In this document: positions 44,501 to 56,500 of the stretch, piece after piece | Numbering within the stretch: position 1 is the stretch's first letter | How the letters are laid out: each line of letters opens with the position of its first letter | Assembly (NCBI RefSeq): GCF_026965535.1 | Contig: NZ_CP114039.1 | Location: 6,882,001 to 6,946,000 of the forward strand | Source: Corallococcus sp. NCRR | Lineage (GTDB): Bacteria; Myxococcota; Myxococcia; Myxococcales; Myxococcaceae | Reading direction: 5' to 3' | DNA length: 64,000 nt | Position numbers and translations under genes: made by a program | Notes under the pieces: model-generated | What the model was told of the DNA's origin: nothing | The model's input: only the letters and a program-made list of their open reading frames with translations | Database searches by the model: none

Positions 44501-47500
44501 CAGCGCTTCCTCTCCGTGCTGCGGGAGCTCATCGCACAGCGCCACTCGGAGGACGCGCGCCGGAGGACGCCGAGCGACTTCCCCCTGGCGCACCTCTCCC
44601 AGGCCGCGCTGGACGCGGTGCTGGCTGCGCAGGGCCCCACGGTGGAGGACCTGTTCCCGCTGTCTCCGCTCCAGGAGGGCATGCTCTTCCACGCCCTGGA
44701 GGACCCGCACGCGGGCTTCTACGTGGAGCACACCGCGTGGACGTTCCACTCGGACGTGGACGTCGCGCTGCTCCAGCGGACGTGGCAGACGGCGGTGGAC
44801 CGCAACCCCATCCTGCGCACCGCGTTCGTGTGGAAGGGACTGGAGACGCCGCTGCAGGCGGTGCACTCGCACGCGGCGCTGCCGTTCGAAGTGCATGACT
44901 GGCGCCACCTGCCGGACGCGGAGCAGCAGGCCGCCCTGGAGCGGCTGATGGCCGAGGACCGCTCGCGCGGCTTCGACGTGTCCCGGGCCCCGCTGTCGCG
45001 CATGACGGTGGTGCGGCTGTCGGACGCGCGCTGGCGCTGCGTGTGGAGCCACCACCACCTGCTGTTCGACGGCTGGAGCCTGGGGCTGTTCTTCCAGGAG
45101 GTCTTCGCCCTCTACGACGCCCTTCGCGCCGGAACGCCGCTGCCCGCCGCGGGCCGGCCCCCCTTCCGCGACTACATCGCGTGGCTGGGACAGCGTGACG
45201 CCGCCGGGGACGAGCGCTTCTGGCGCGGCCAACTGTCCGGCCTGTCGTCGCCCACGCCCCTGCCCGCGGTGCGTCCTCTGGCCGCGCAGCCCTCGGGCGT
45301 GGTGGAGCAGCCCGACCTGGCGATCGCGGTTCCGGAGGCCCGGACCCAGGCGCTCGACGCCTTCGCGAAGCAGCACCAGCTCACGCTCAACACGCTGACG
45401 CAGGCGGCCTGGGCGCTGGTGCTGGCGCGCCATGCGGACACGCGCGACGTCCTCTTCGGCACCACGCTGGCCGGCCGTCCGCCGGAGCTGGCGGGTTCGG
45501 AGTCCATGCTGGGCCTGCTCATCGCCACGCTGCCGGTCCGCGTCACGCTCCCTGACGAGGACTCGCCCGTGCTGCCGTGGCTCCAGTCCCTCCAGGCGAA
45601 GCTCCTGGGCATCCAGCAGCACCAGCACACGCCGCTGGTCGCCGCGCACGGGTGGAGTGACATCCCCCGGGGACAGCCGCTCTTCCAGTCACTGCTCATC
45701 TTCGAGAACTACCCCTTCGACGAATCCCTGCTGCGCCGCTCCACCGCGCTGGACCTGCGCGACTTGGTGATGGGCGAGAGCACGAACTACCCGCTGGCGG
45801 CCTCGGTGTTGCCGGGCCGCGAGCTCCAGTTGCACCTCACCTACGACGCGAACCGCTTCGACGAGGATGCCGTCCGCCGGGTGCTGGGCCAGTGGAGGCA
45901 GGCGCTGGAGGAGCTGGCCCGGCCCCAAGCCCGGCTGGCCGACGTGTCCCTCGTGTCGGCCGAAGACCGCGCGTGGCTGTTGCGCGCCGGGCTCGGTGAT
46001 GTCGTGGACTTCGAGCGCGACTCCACGGTGCACGGCCGCTTCGAACGGCAGGCCGAGGAGACGCCGGACGCGGACGCAGTGGTCTTCGGGGAAACGACGC
46101 TGTCCTTCCGTCAGCTCAACGCGAAGGCCAACGCGCTCGCCTGGCACCTGCGGTCGCTGGGCGTGGGCCCGGAGGTCCCGGTGGCCCTGTGCCTGGAGCG
46201 ATCGGCGGAGGTCATCGTCGCGCTGCTCGCGGTGCTCAAGGCCGGAGGCGCCTTCGTGCCGCTGGACCCCAGGGCTCCGGCCGCGCGCAAGTCGTTCGTC
46301 ATCGAGGACAGCGGCGCGACCGTGCTGATCACGACGCAGGCGCTGCAAGAAGCGTGGCACTCGGAGGTGCCCCACCGGGTGCTGCTGGACGCAGAACCTG
46401 TCGGACAGTCGGACAGGTTTTCGGAGAACCCGCCCCGGGCGGCGGGTCCGGCGAACCTCGCCTACGTCATCTACACGTCGGGCTCCACGGGCGCGCCGAA
46501 GGGCGTGATGGTGCAGCACCGCTCGGTGCTCCATCTGCACAAGTCGATGACGTTGAGCATCTACGAGGACCTGCCGCCGGCTCAGCGCATCACCGTGAAC
46601 GCGCCGCTGTACTTCGACGCGTCCATCGAACAGGTGATCCAGCTGCTGTCCGGCCACTGCCTCTACATCGTCCCGGAGGACGTGCGCCTGGAGCCGGAGG
46701 TCCTGCTCGAGTGGCTGGAGCGTCAGAGTATCGACGTGTTCGACAGCACGCCGTCACAGCTCAAGCTCCTGCTGTCCGCCGGGCTGCTGGAGCGCGCCCA
46801 CGTCCCCAAGCACTTCTCCATCGGAGGCGAGGCGATGGACGAGGTGACCTGGCGGCAGCTTGCCGCGGCGAAGCGCGGTCGTGGCTACAACGGCTATGGC
46901 CCCACGGAGGTCACCGTGGACGCGACGGTCAGCGTCGTCCAGGGCGCGCCCCAGCAGGTGCCCGTCATCGGCCGGCCCATCGCCAACCTGCGGGCCTACG
47001 TGCTCGACACGGACGGGCGCCTGGCACCCGTCGGAACGCCGGGCGAGCTGTGCCTCGCGGGTGAAGGCCTCGCGCGAGGCTACCTGGGCCTGCCCGCCCT
47101 GACGGCCGAGCGCTTCATGCCGGATCCGTTCAGCCCGGAGCCCGGCGCGCGCCTCTACCGCACGGGCGACAAGGCCCGCTGGCGGGAGGATGGCACGCTC
47201 GACTTCATGGGCCGCCTGGACTTCCAGGTGAAGTTGCGCGGCAATCGCATCGAGCTGGGCGAAATCGAAGCCACGCTGCGAGCGCACCCGGGCATCCGGG
47301 ACGCGGTGGTGCAGGTCCACGACGACCGGCTCATCGCGTACATCGCGCCCCAGGTGGACACGTCGCCCCTGCGCGAACACGTGCGTCAGCACCTGCCGGA
47401 GTACATGGTGCCCGCCGCGTTCATCCCGCTGGACGCCCTGCCCCTCACGCCCAACGGCAAGGTGGACCGCAAGGCGCTGCCCGCACCGGAGGCCGCCCCC

Positions 47501-50500
47501 GTCACCGAGCGCGTGATCGAACCGCCCGCGACGCCCACCGAAGCGGCGCTGATCCCGCTGTGGACCGAAGTGCTTCGAGTCCCCGCCGTGAGCCGGCACG
47601 ACGGCTTCTTCGAGCTGGGCGGCCACTCCCTGCTGGCCACGCAGCTGGTGTCGCGGGTGCGCACGCACTTCGGCGTGGAGCTGCCCCTGCGAGCCCTGCT
47701 GGAAGGCCCCACGGTCGCGGCGCTGGCCGAGCGCATCGACGCGCTCCGGAAGCCAGAGGCTCCGCAGGCGCCCACGTCCGCCCTGCCCGCGCTGATCCGG
47801 GCGGAGCGGCCCGACGTGCTGCCCCTGTCGTTCGCGCAGCACCGGCTGTGGTTCATCGAGCAGCTGGGCACCGCGGGCAACGCGTACAGCCTGCCGAGCA
47901 TGCTCGTGCTGCAAGGCACGCTGGACATCATCGTGATGCTCGCGGCGTTCGACGAGTTGGTCCGCCGTCACGAAGCGCTGCGCACCACCTTCCGTTCGCA
48001 CGAAGGCACGCCGTCACAGGTCATCCATCCGCCCTTCCCCATGCCCCTGCGGCACGTGGACCTCTCCGCGCTCCCGACGCAGGAGGCTCGGGAGGCCGAG
48101 GTGTCGCGGCTGGCGCAGGAGGAGCTGCACACCCCGTTCGACCTGGAACAGGGGCCGTTGTTCCGGGGCCTCCTGATGAAGCTGGGCCCCACCGAGCACC
48201 GGCTGCTGCTCAACACGCACCACATCATCTCCGACGGCTGGTCCACGGGCGTGCTGGTGCGCGAGATGGCCGCGCTCTACACGGCGTTCTCCGAGGAGCA
48301 GCCGTCGCCGCTGCCGGAGCTGCCGGTCCAGGCCGCGGACCACGCCCTCTGGCAGCGTGGCTGGCTCCAGGGGGAAGTGCTGGATTCGCAGGTGGCGTAC
48401 TGGCGCGGACAGCTGGAAGGCGCCGCGCCCTTCCTGGAGCTGCCCACGGACCACCCGCGTCCGGCGCGTCAGTCCTTCCGGGCCGGCGTGCGGCCCATGC
48501 CCCTGCCGCGAGACCTGAGCGAGGCGCTGGAGGCCCTGGCACGACAGACCTCCACCACGCCCTTCATGGTGCTGCTCGCGGCGTTCCAGTTGATGCTGCA
48601 CCGGTACGCGGGCCAGGAGGACGTGCTCGTGGGGTCCCCCATCGCGGGCCGCCGTCACGCGGAGGTCGAGGGCCTCATCGGCTACTTCGCGAACACGGTG
48701 GTGCTGCGCACGCGGGTCCGCGACACGCTGCGCTTCCGTGAACTGCTGGAGCAGGTGCGCGCCACCACGCTGGGCGCGTACGAGCATCAGGACCTGCCGT
48801 TCGAGAAGCTGGTGGAGGTGCTCCAGCCCGAGCGCGACCTGGGGCGCACGCCGCTCTTCCAGGTGACCTTCACGCTCCAGAACGCGCCCATGCCGGAGCT
48901 GTCCCTGCCCGGCCTGACGCTGCGCCCGCTGGAAGCGAACGCCGACGTCATCCTCTTCGACCTCCAGTGGCTGATGCAGCGCACGCCGGAGGGCTTCGAC
49001 GGAGCACTCGTCTTCAACCAGGACCTCTTCGAACCGGCCACGGCGGCCAGCATGGTGGAGCACCTGCGCGTGTTGCTTGAGGCCGTCGTCCGCGCACCGG
49101 ACACGCGGCTGGGGCAATTGCCGTGGCTCACGGAGGCGGAGCGTCAGCGGCTGCTCGTCGGATGGAACGACACGGCTCGGGACTACCCGCGTGACGCGTC
49201 CGTGACCGCGCTCTTCACCGAGCAGGCCGCGCGCACGCCGGACGCCATCGCGCTGAAGTCCGGCGGGGAGACGCTCACGTACGCGGCGCTGGAGCGCGCA
49301 TCGAACCAGCTCGCGCACCACCTGCGGCGCCAGGGCGTACGGCCCGGACACCGGGTGGGCCTGTGCCTGGAGCGGTCATTCGACCTCGTCACCGGTCTGC
49401 TGGGCATCCTCAAGGCCGGCGCGGCCTACGTGCCGGTGGACGCGAAGACACCGGCGGAGCGCATCACCTGGATGCTCCAGGCCGCCAGCGTCAGCGTGCT
49501 CGTCACGCAGGAGTCCCTGGCGGATGAGCTGCCGCAGGTGACGGACCTCCAGGTACTGCTGGACGCGGATGAATCCCAGATCGCGAGGCAGCCGGAGACG
49601 CCGCTGGACCTGAGCGTGCACGCCGACGCGCTGGCCTACGTGATGTTCACGTCGGGAAGCACCGGCCGGCCCAAGGGCGTCAGAGTCCCGCACCGGGGCA
49701 TCACGCGTCTGGTGCGCGGCGCGGACTTCATCCACTTCGGCCCCGAGGAGGTCTTCCTCCATCTGGCGCCCCTCGCGTTCGACGCGTCCACGCTGGAGGT
49801 CTGGGGCGCGCTGCTGAACGGCGCGACGCTGGTGCTGGCGCCGCCCAGGGTCTTGTCACTGGAGGAGACGGGAGCGCTGCTGCGGCGCGAAGGCATCACC
49901 ACGCTGTGGCTCACCGCCGCCCTCTTCGACCAGATGGTGCTGCACCAGGGTGAAGCGCTGGCCCGCGTGAAGCAGGTGCTCGCGGGCGGCGACGTGCTGA
50001 GCGTGGAGCGCGTGCGCGAACACCTGAAGCGGTTGCCCCCGGGCGCGGTGTTGGTCAACGGCTACGGCCCCACGGAGAACACGACGTTCTCCGCCACGCA
50101 CACGCTGCGCGCCGGAGACACCGTGGGCCATTCGGTGCCCATCGGCCGGCCGCTGTCGAACTCCACGGTGTGGGTGCTGGACGCGGCACTCCAGCCCGTG
50201 CCGCCGGGAGTGCCGGGCACGCTGTACGTGGGCGGAGACGGTCTGGCCTGGGGCTACCTCCAGCGCCCGGACCTCACGGCCGAACGCTTCATCCCCCACC
50301 CCTTCGCCACCGAGCCGGGAGCACGCCTCTACGACACGGGCGACCGCGTGCGCTGGCAGCGTGACGGGACGTTGGAGTTCCTGGGCCGCACCGACTTCCA
50401 GGTGAAGCTGCGTGGCTTCCGCGTGGAGTTGGGCGAAATCGAAGCTGTGCTGCGCCTGTCGCCGGAAGTCGAGGAGGCGGTGGTCGTGGTGCGCGAGGAC

Positions 50501-53500
50501 GTGCCGGGCGACAAGCGCCTCGTGGCCTACGTCGTGAGCGGCGAAGGCCTGGACACGGGAGCACTGCGGGTGTCCGTGCAGAAGCAGCTGCCGGAGTACA
50601 TGGTGCCCTCGGCCATCGTGGTACTGCCGAAGCTGCCGCTGAGTCCCAACGGCAAGGTGGACCGCAAGGCCCTGCCCGCGCCCCAGCCCCGTGCCACGGA
50701 CAGTTCCACCGCTGCCCCCCGAAGCGCGCTGGAGAAGACGCTCGCGGGCATCTGGGCGGAGGTGCTGCAACTGAAGACGGTGGACATCCACGGCGACTTC
50801 TTCGAGCTGGGTGGCCACTCGCTGCTGGCCACGCAGGTCGTGTCGCGCATCCGCTCGACGCTGGGCCTGGAGCTGCCGCTGGGCGAACTGTTTCGTTCGC
50901 CCACGGTGGCATCGCTGGCGGAGCGGCTGGTGGATGCCCGCCGCACCCAGGCGCCACCGCTGGTCCGAGCAGAGCGCACGTCCGCGCCGCCGCTGTCGTT
51001 CGCTCAGCAGCGGCTGTGGTTCATCGACCAGTTGGAGCCGGGCAGCCCGCTCTACAACATGCCGCTGGCGCTGAGCCTCACCGGCGACCTGGACGTAGCC
51101 GCGCTGCAAGGAAGCCTGGACGCGCTGATGGCGCGGCATGAATCCCTGCGCACCACCTTCCGCATGGAGTCCGGCAAGCCCGTGCAGGACATCCACCCGG
51201 AGGGCCACGTCCCCCTAGAGACGGTGGACCTGACGGTCCTGGGCAGCCGCGCCGCGAGGCAGGCCGAAGCCCAGCGCCTGGGCCACGCGGAGACGCTGAA
51301 GCCCTTCGACCTGAAGCGCGGGCCGGTCGTCCGCGCGCTGCTGATGAAGCTGGATGAACGCGAGCACGTGCTGGTGCTGCACCTGCACCACATCGTCTCC
51401 GACGGGTGGTCGCTGGGCGTCCTCGTGCGGGAACTCACGGCCCTCTACGAGGCCATGCGCACAGGCCGCGCCGCCGTCCTGCCGGAGCTGCCGGTGCAGT
51501 ACGCGGACTACGCCGTCTGGCAGCGCGGCTGGCTCCAGGGCGGCGTGCTGCAAGCGCAGGTCGAGTGGTGGAAGAACCAGTTGTCCGGAGCGCCCCTCGT
51601 GCTGGACATGCCCACCGACCGGCCGAGGACCACCACCGCCACGCAGCAAGGCGGCCTGGTCCGGGTGACGCTGCCGCGAGTCTTGAGCGAGCGCGTGGAT
51701 GCATTGGCGCAAGCCGAAGGCGCCACGCCCTTCATGGCGCTTCTGGCTGCATTCCAGGCCGTACTGTCACGCGTGTCCGGGCAGGACGATGTGCTGGTGG
51801 GCTCGCCCATCGCGAACCGCCGGCAGGCGGAGACGGAGGGCCTCATCGGCTTCTTCGTGAACATGCTGGTGCTGCGCGGGCGCTTCGGCGCGAGGACGAC
51901 CTTCCGCGAGCTGCTCGCGCAGATTCGCGCCACCACTCTGGGCGCGTACGAGCACCAGGACATCCCGTTCGAACACCTGGTGGAAGCGCTCCAACCCGAG
52001 CGTGACCTGGGGCGCACCCCGCTCTTCCAGGCGATGTTCGCGCTCCAGAACGCGCCCGTGCCGGAGATGGCGGTACCCGGACTCACCGTGGGGCCGGCCC
52101 ACTTCGAGGGCGGCGCGCCGACGCAGTTCGAGCTGGCGCTGGACCTGAACCGGACCCGCGACGGCTACGAGGGCCGCATCCACTACGCCGCGGACCTCTT
52201 CGACGCGAGCACCATCGAGCGGCTCGTCGCGCACCTGCGCAGGCTGCTGGAGGCCGTGTGCGACGCGCCGGACCTGCCGCTGTCGGACGTGTCGCTCGTC
52301 TCGCCGGAGGAACTGGTGCGGCTGGTGCGCATGGGCAGCGGCGAGCGGGTGGACTTCGAGCGTGACGCCACCCTGCACGGCCTCATCGAGCGGCAGGTGA
52401 CGCGCACCCCGGATGCGCCGGCCGTCGTGTTCGGAGAGACGGCGTTGACCTACCGGCAGCTCGACACGCGGGCGAACCAGCTCGCGTGGCGGCTGCGCTC
52501 CATGGGAGTGGGCCCGGAGGTGCGGGTGGGCCTGTGCCTGGAGCGCTCAGTGGAGGCCATCGTGGCGTTCCTCGCGGTGCTCAAGGCCGGGGGCGCCTTC
52601 GTGCCGCTGGACCCCAGGGCACCACCCGCGCGCAAGGACTACGTGCTGAAGGACAGCGGCGCGGCCGTGCTCGTCACGACGGGAGCCGCGTGCGGCGACT
52701 GGAGTCCGGGCACGGTGCAGACGCTGTGGCTGGACGTGGAGCAGACCGGACTGGGCGCCCTCTCTCACGAGCCCCTGCCCGCCCTGACAGGCCCGGAGCA
52801 CCTGGCCTACGTGCTGTACACCTCCGGCTCCACGGGCAGGCCCAAGGGCGTCATGGTGCAACACCGCACCATCCTCAACATGCACCGGGCCTTCATCCGC
52901 GCCTTCTACGCGGGCCAGCCCAGGGGCCAGCGCGTCAGCGTCAACGCGCCGCTGTACTTCGACGCGGTGATGGACCGCGTGGTGCAGCTAATCGACGGCC
53001 ACTGCCTCCACATCGTCCCGGACGCGCTGCGCGTGGACCCGGAGGCGATGCTCACGTGGCTGGAGCAGCACCGCATTGACTCGTTCGACTGCACCCCCGC
53101 GCAGCTCAAGCCGCTCCTGGCGGCGGGGATGCTGGAGCGCGCCTGGGTCCCGCCCCTCGTGATGATGGGAGGCGACGCATTGGACGTGGAGTCGTGGCGC
53201 AAGCTGGCCGCGACGGACCGCACGCGCGTCTTCAACGGCTACGGCCCCACGGAGTGCACCGTCTGCACGGCGGGCGTCACCATCCAGGGAACGCGCCGGA
53301 CCGAGCCCTTCATCGGCCGGCCCGTGGCGAACCTGAACGCATATGTCCTCGACGCGCGGCAGCGGCCAGTGCCCATCGGGATGCCGGGAGAGTTGTGCTT
53401 CTCCGGCGAGAGCGTCACGCGAGGCTACCTGGGCCGTCCGGAACTGACGGCCGAGCGCTTCGTCCCGGATCCGTTCAGCGACGAGCCCGGCGCCCGCCTC

Positions 53501-56500
53501 TACCGCACGGGAGACCGGGGCCGTTGGAAGCCGGACGGCACGTTGGAGTTCATGGGCCGCCTGGACTTCCAGGTGAAGCTGCGCGGCTACCGCATCGAAC
53601 TGGGCGAAATTGAAGCCACGCTGCGCACGCACGCGGGCGTCAATGACGCGGTGGCCCTGGTGCGCGAGGACGTGCCAGGCGATGCGCGGCTCGTGGCCTA
53701 CGTGGTGACGGAGGGCGACACGGAGGGACTGCGCGAGCACCTGCGCCGGCACCTGCCGGAGTACATGGTGCCGTCCGCGTTCGTCGCCCTGCCCGCCCTG
53801 CCGCTGACGCCCAACGGGAAGCTGGACCGCAAGGCGCTGCCGTCACCGGAAGCGCAGCGGCGCGCGTCGCGCTCGTACGAAGCTCCGGCGACACCCGCGG
53901 AGGTGGCCCTGGCCTCGCTGTGGGAGGAACTGCTGAACGTGCCCGTCGTGGGCCGCAACGACCACTTCTTCGAACTGGGCGGCCACTCGCTGCTGGCCAC
54001 GCAACTGGTCTCCCGAATCCGCGCCCGCTTCGGCGTGGACGTGGGCGTCCGGGCGCTGTTCGAGTCGCCCACCGTGGCGGGGCTCGCCCAGCGGCTGCCG
54101 GATGCACCGGAGGCCAGCGCCCTCCCGGCGCTGCGGCCCGCGGCGCCCCCCGGTCCTCATCCGCTATCGTTCGCGCAGCAGCGGCTGTGGTTCATCGACC
54201 AGTTGGAGCCGGGCAGCGCGCTCTACAACATGCCCACGGCGCTGCGCCTCACAGGCACGGTGGACGTGCCCGCGCTCCAGCAGGCCTTCGACGCGCTGGT
54301 GGAACGCCACGAAGCGCTGCGCACCACCTTCGAGTCCCACGACGGTGAACCCCGCCAGCACGTGCACCCCGCCCCCACCGGAGTCCTGTCGGTGGTGGAC
54401 CTGACGGGCCTGCCGGATGACCTGCGGGAAGCGGAGGCCATCCGGCTCGCGAGCGAGGACGCACTGACGCCCTTCGACCTCGCCACGGGGCCGCTGGTGC
54501 GGCTCACGCTGCTGAAGCTGGGCGAAGCGGAGCACGTGCTGCTGTTGTGCATGCACCACGCCATTGGAGACGGCTGGTCCATGAGCATCCTGGTGCGTGA
54601 AGTCACCGCGCTCTACGAGGCATTCCGGCAGGGCCAGCCCTCGCCGCTGGCTCCGTTGCCGGTGCAGTACCCGGACTTCGCCGTGTGGCAGCGATGCTGG
54701 CTCCAGGGCGAAGTGCTGGACGCGCAGCTCGCGTGGTGGACGCAGCAGTTGGCCGGAGCCCCTCAGGCCCTGGCGCTGCCTACTGACAAGCCGCGTCCGC
54801 CCCAGCGCTCCGCGAGGGGCGCCACCTTCCCGGTGCGACTGTCGCAGCCGTTGAGCGAGGCGGTGGAGGCACTGGCCCAGGCGGAGGGTGCCACGCCCTT
54901 CATGGTGCTGCTCGCGGCCTTCCAGACGCTGCTGCACCGGTACTCCGGCCAGGAGGACCTGCTCGTGGGCACCTCCATCGCGGGCCGGCGTCACGCGGAG
55001 ACGGAGGGCCTCATTGGCTTCTTCGTCAACACGCTGGTGCTGCGCGCGCGGTTCGATGGACGCCCGTCGTTCCGGACGCTGCTCGCGCAGGTGCGCGCCA
55101 CCACGCTGGGCGCGTACGAGCACCAGGACATCCCCTTCGAGCGCCTGGTGGAGGCCGTGCAGCCCGCGCGCGACCTGTCGCGCACGCCGCTCATCCAGGC
55201 CCTCTTCGCGCTCCAGAACATGCCGGACGCGGAGGTGCGCCTGCCGGAGTTGACGCTGCGTCCAGTGGAGGTGGACCTGCCCACGACGAAGTTCGACCTG
55301 GACCTCGCGCTGTCCCGCACGGAGCAGGGCTTCGAGGGGACCCTCTCCTACGCCACGGACCTCTTCGAGCCCGCCACGGCCCGTAGGCTGTCCGAGCACC
55401 TGGTCCAACTGCTGGAGGGCGCGGTCGCGAAGCCCGACGCCGCGCTCGACACCCTGCCCCTGCTGACGGCCGAGGAGCGCCAGTGGGTACTGGAGGAGTG
55501 GAGTGGCGAAACAGCCCGCTTCGACGCCGACCTGCTCTTCCACGCACGCTTCGAACAGCAGGTGGCGCGCACGCCCAAGGCTCCCGCCGTGGTGATGGGC
55601 GACACGACGGTGTCCTTCCACCAGCTCAACGTGCGCGCGAACCAGCTGGCGCACTACCTGCGCTCGCTGGGCGTGGGCCCGGAGGCGCCGGTGGCCTTCT
55701 GCCTGGAGCGCTCGCCGGAGGCCATCGTCGCCCTCCTGGGCATCCTCAAGGCGGGCGGCGCGTACGTGCCGCTCGACCCCGCGGCCCCTGAAGCGCGACG
55801 GGCCTTCATCCTGGAGAACAGCGGCGCGGCCGTGCTGCTGACCATGCAGGATCAGGTGGAGTCGTGGCAGCCGGCGGTGCGGCACGTGGTGCGACTGGAC
55901 GCGGACGCGCGGCGCATCGAAGCGTCCTCGCCGGGCAACCCGCGTTCGGGCGTGCGGCCGGAGCATCTGGCCTACGTCATCTACACGTCGGGCTCCACGG
56001 GCATGCCCAAGGGCGTGATGGTCCAGCACCGCTCGCTTTCGCACCTGCGGCACGCGATGTCCGAGGCGTGCTTCAGCAAAGTGCCTCCGGGCATGCGGGT
56101 GGCCCTCAACGCGCCGTACTACTTCGACGTGTCGGTGGCGCAGTGGGTGCTGATGGGAGACGGCCACTGCCTGTGCCTCGTCCCGGAAGCCGTTCGGCAG
56201 GATCCAGAGGCGATGCTCGCGTGGCTGGAGCAGCGGAGGGTAGACGTCCTGGACTGCACGCCGTCGCAGTTCAAGCTGCTGCTGGAGGCGGGGCTCCTGG
56301 AGCAGGGGCATGTGCCCGCGCACATCCTCCTCGCCGGAGAGGCGGTGGACGAGGTGACGTGGCGCACGCTCGCGGAGGCGCGGCGCACGCGGGCGTTCAA
56401 CCTCTACGGCCCGACGGAAACGACGGTGTATGCGACCTGGGAGCGCATCTCCGGCACGGCGCACCCCACGCCCATCATCGGGAGGCCCCTGGTGAACATG

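Noticed and set aside
42257-45649. 1130-residue minus-strand ORF
   Set aside because: Antisense shadow of the C-A-T-E module of the second line; no domain signal and low-complexity composition. The same applies to 17948-20410 and 54164-57187.
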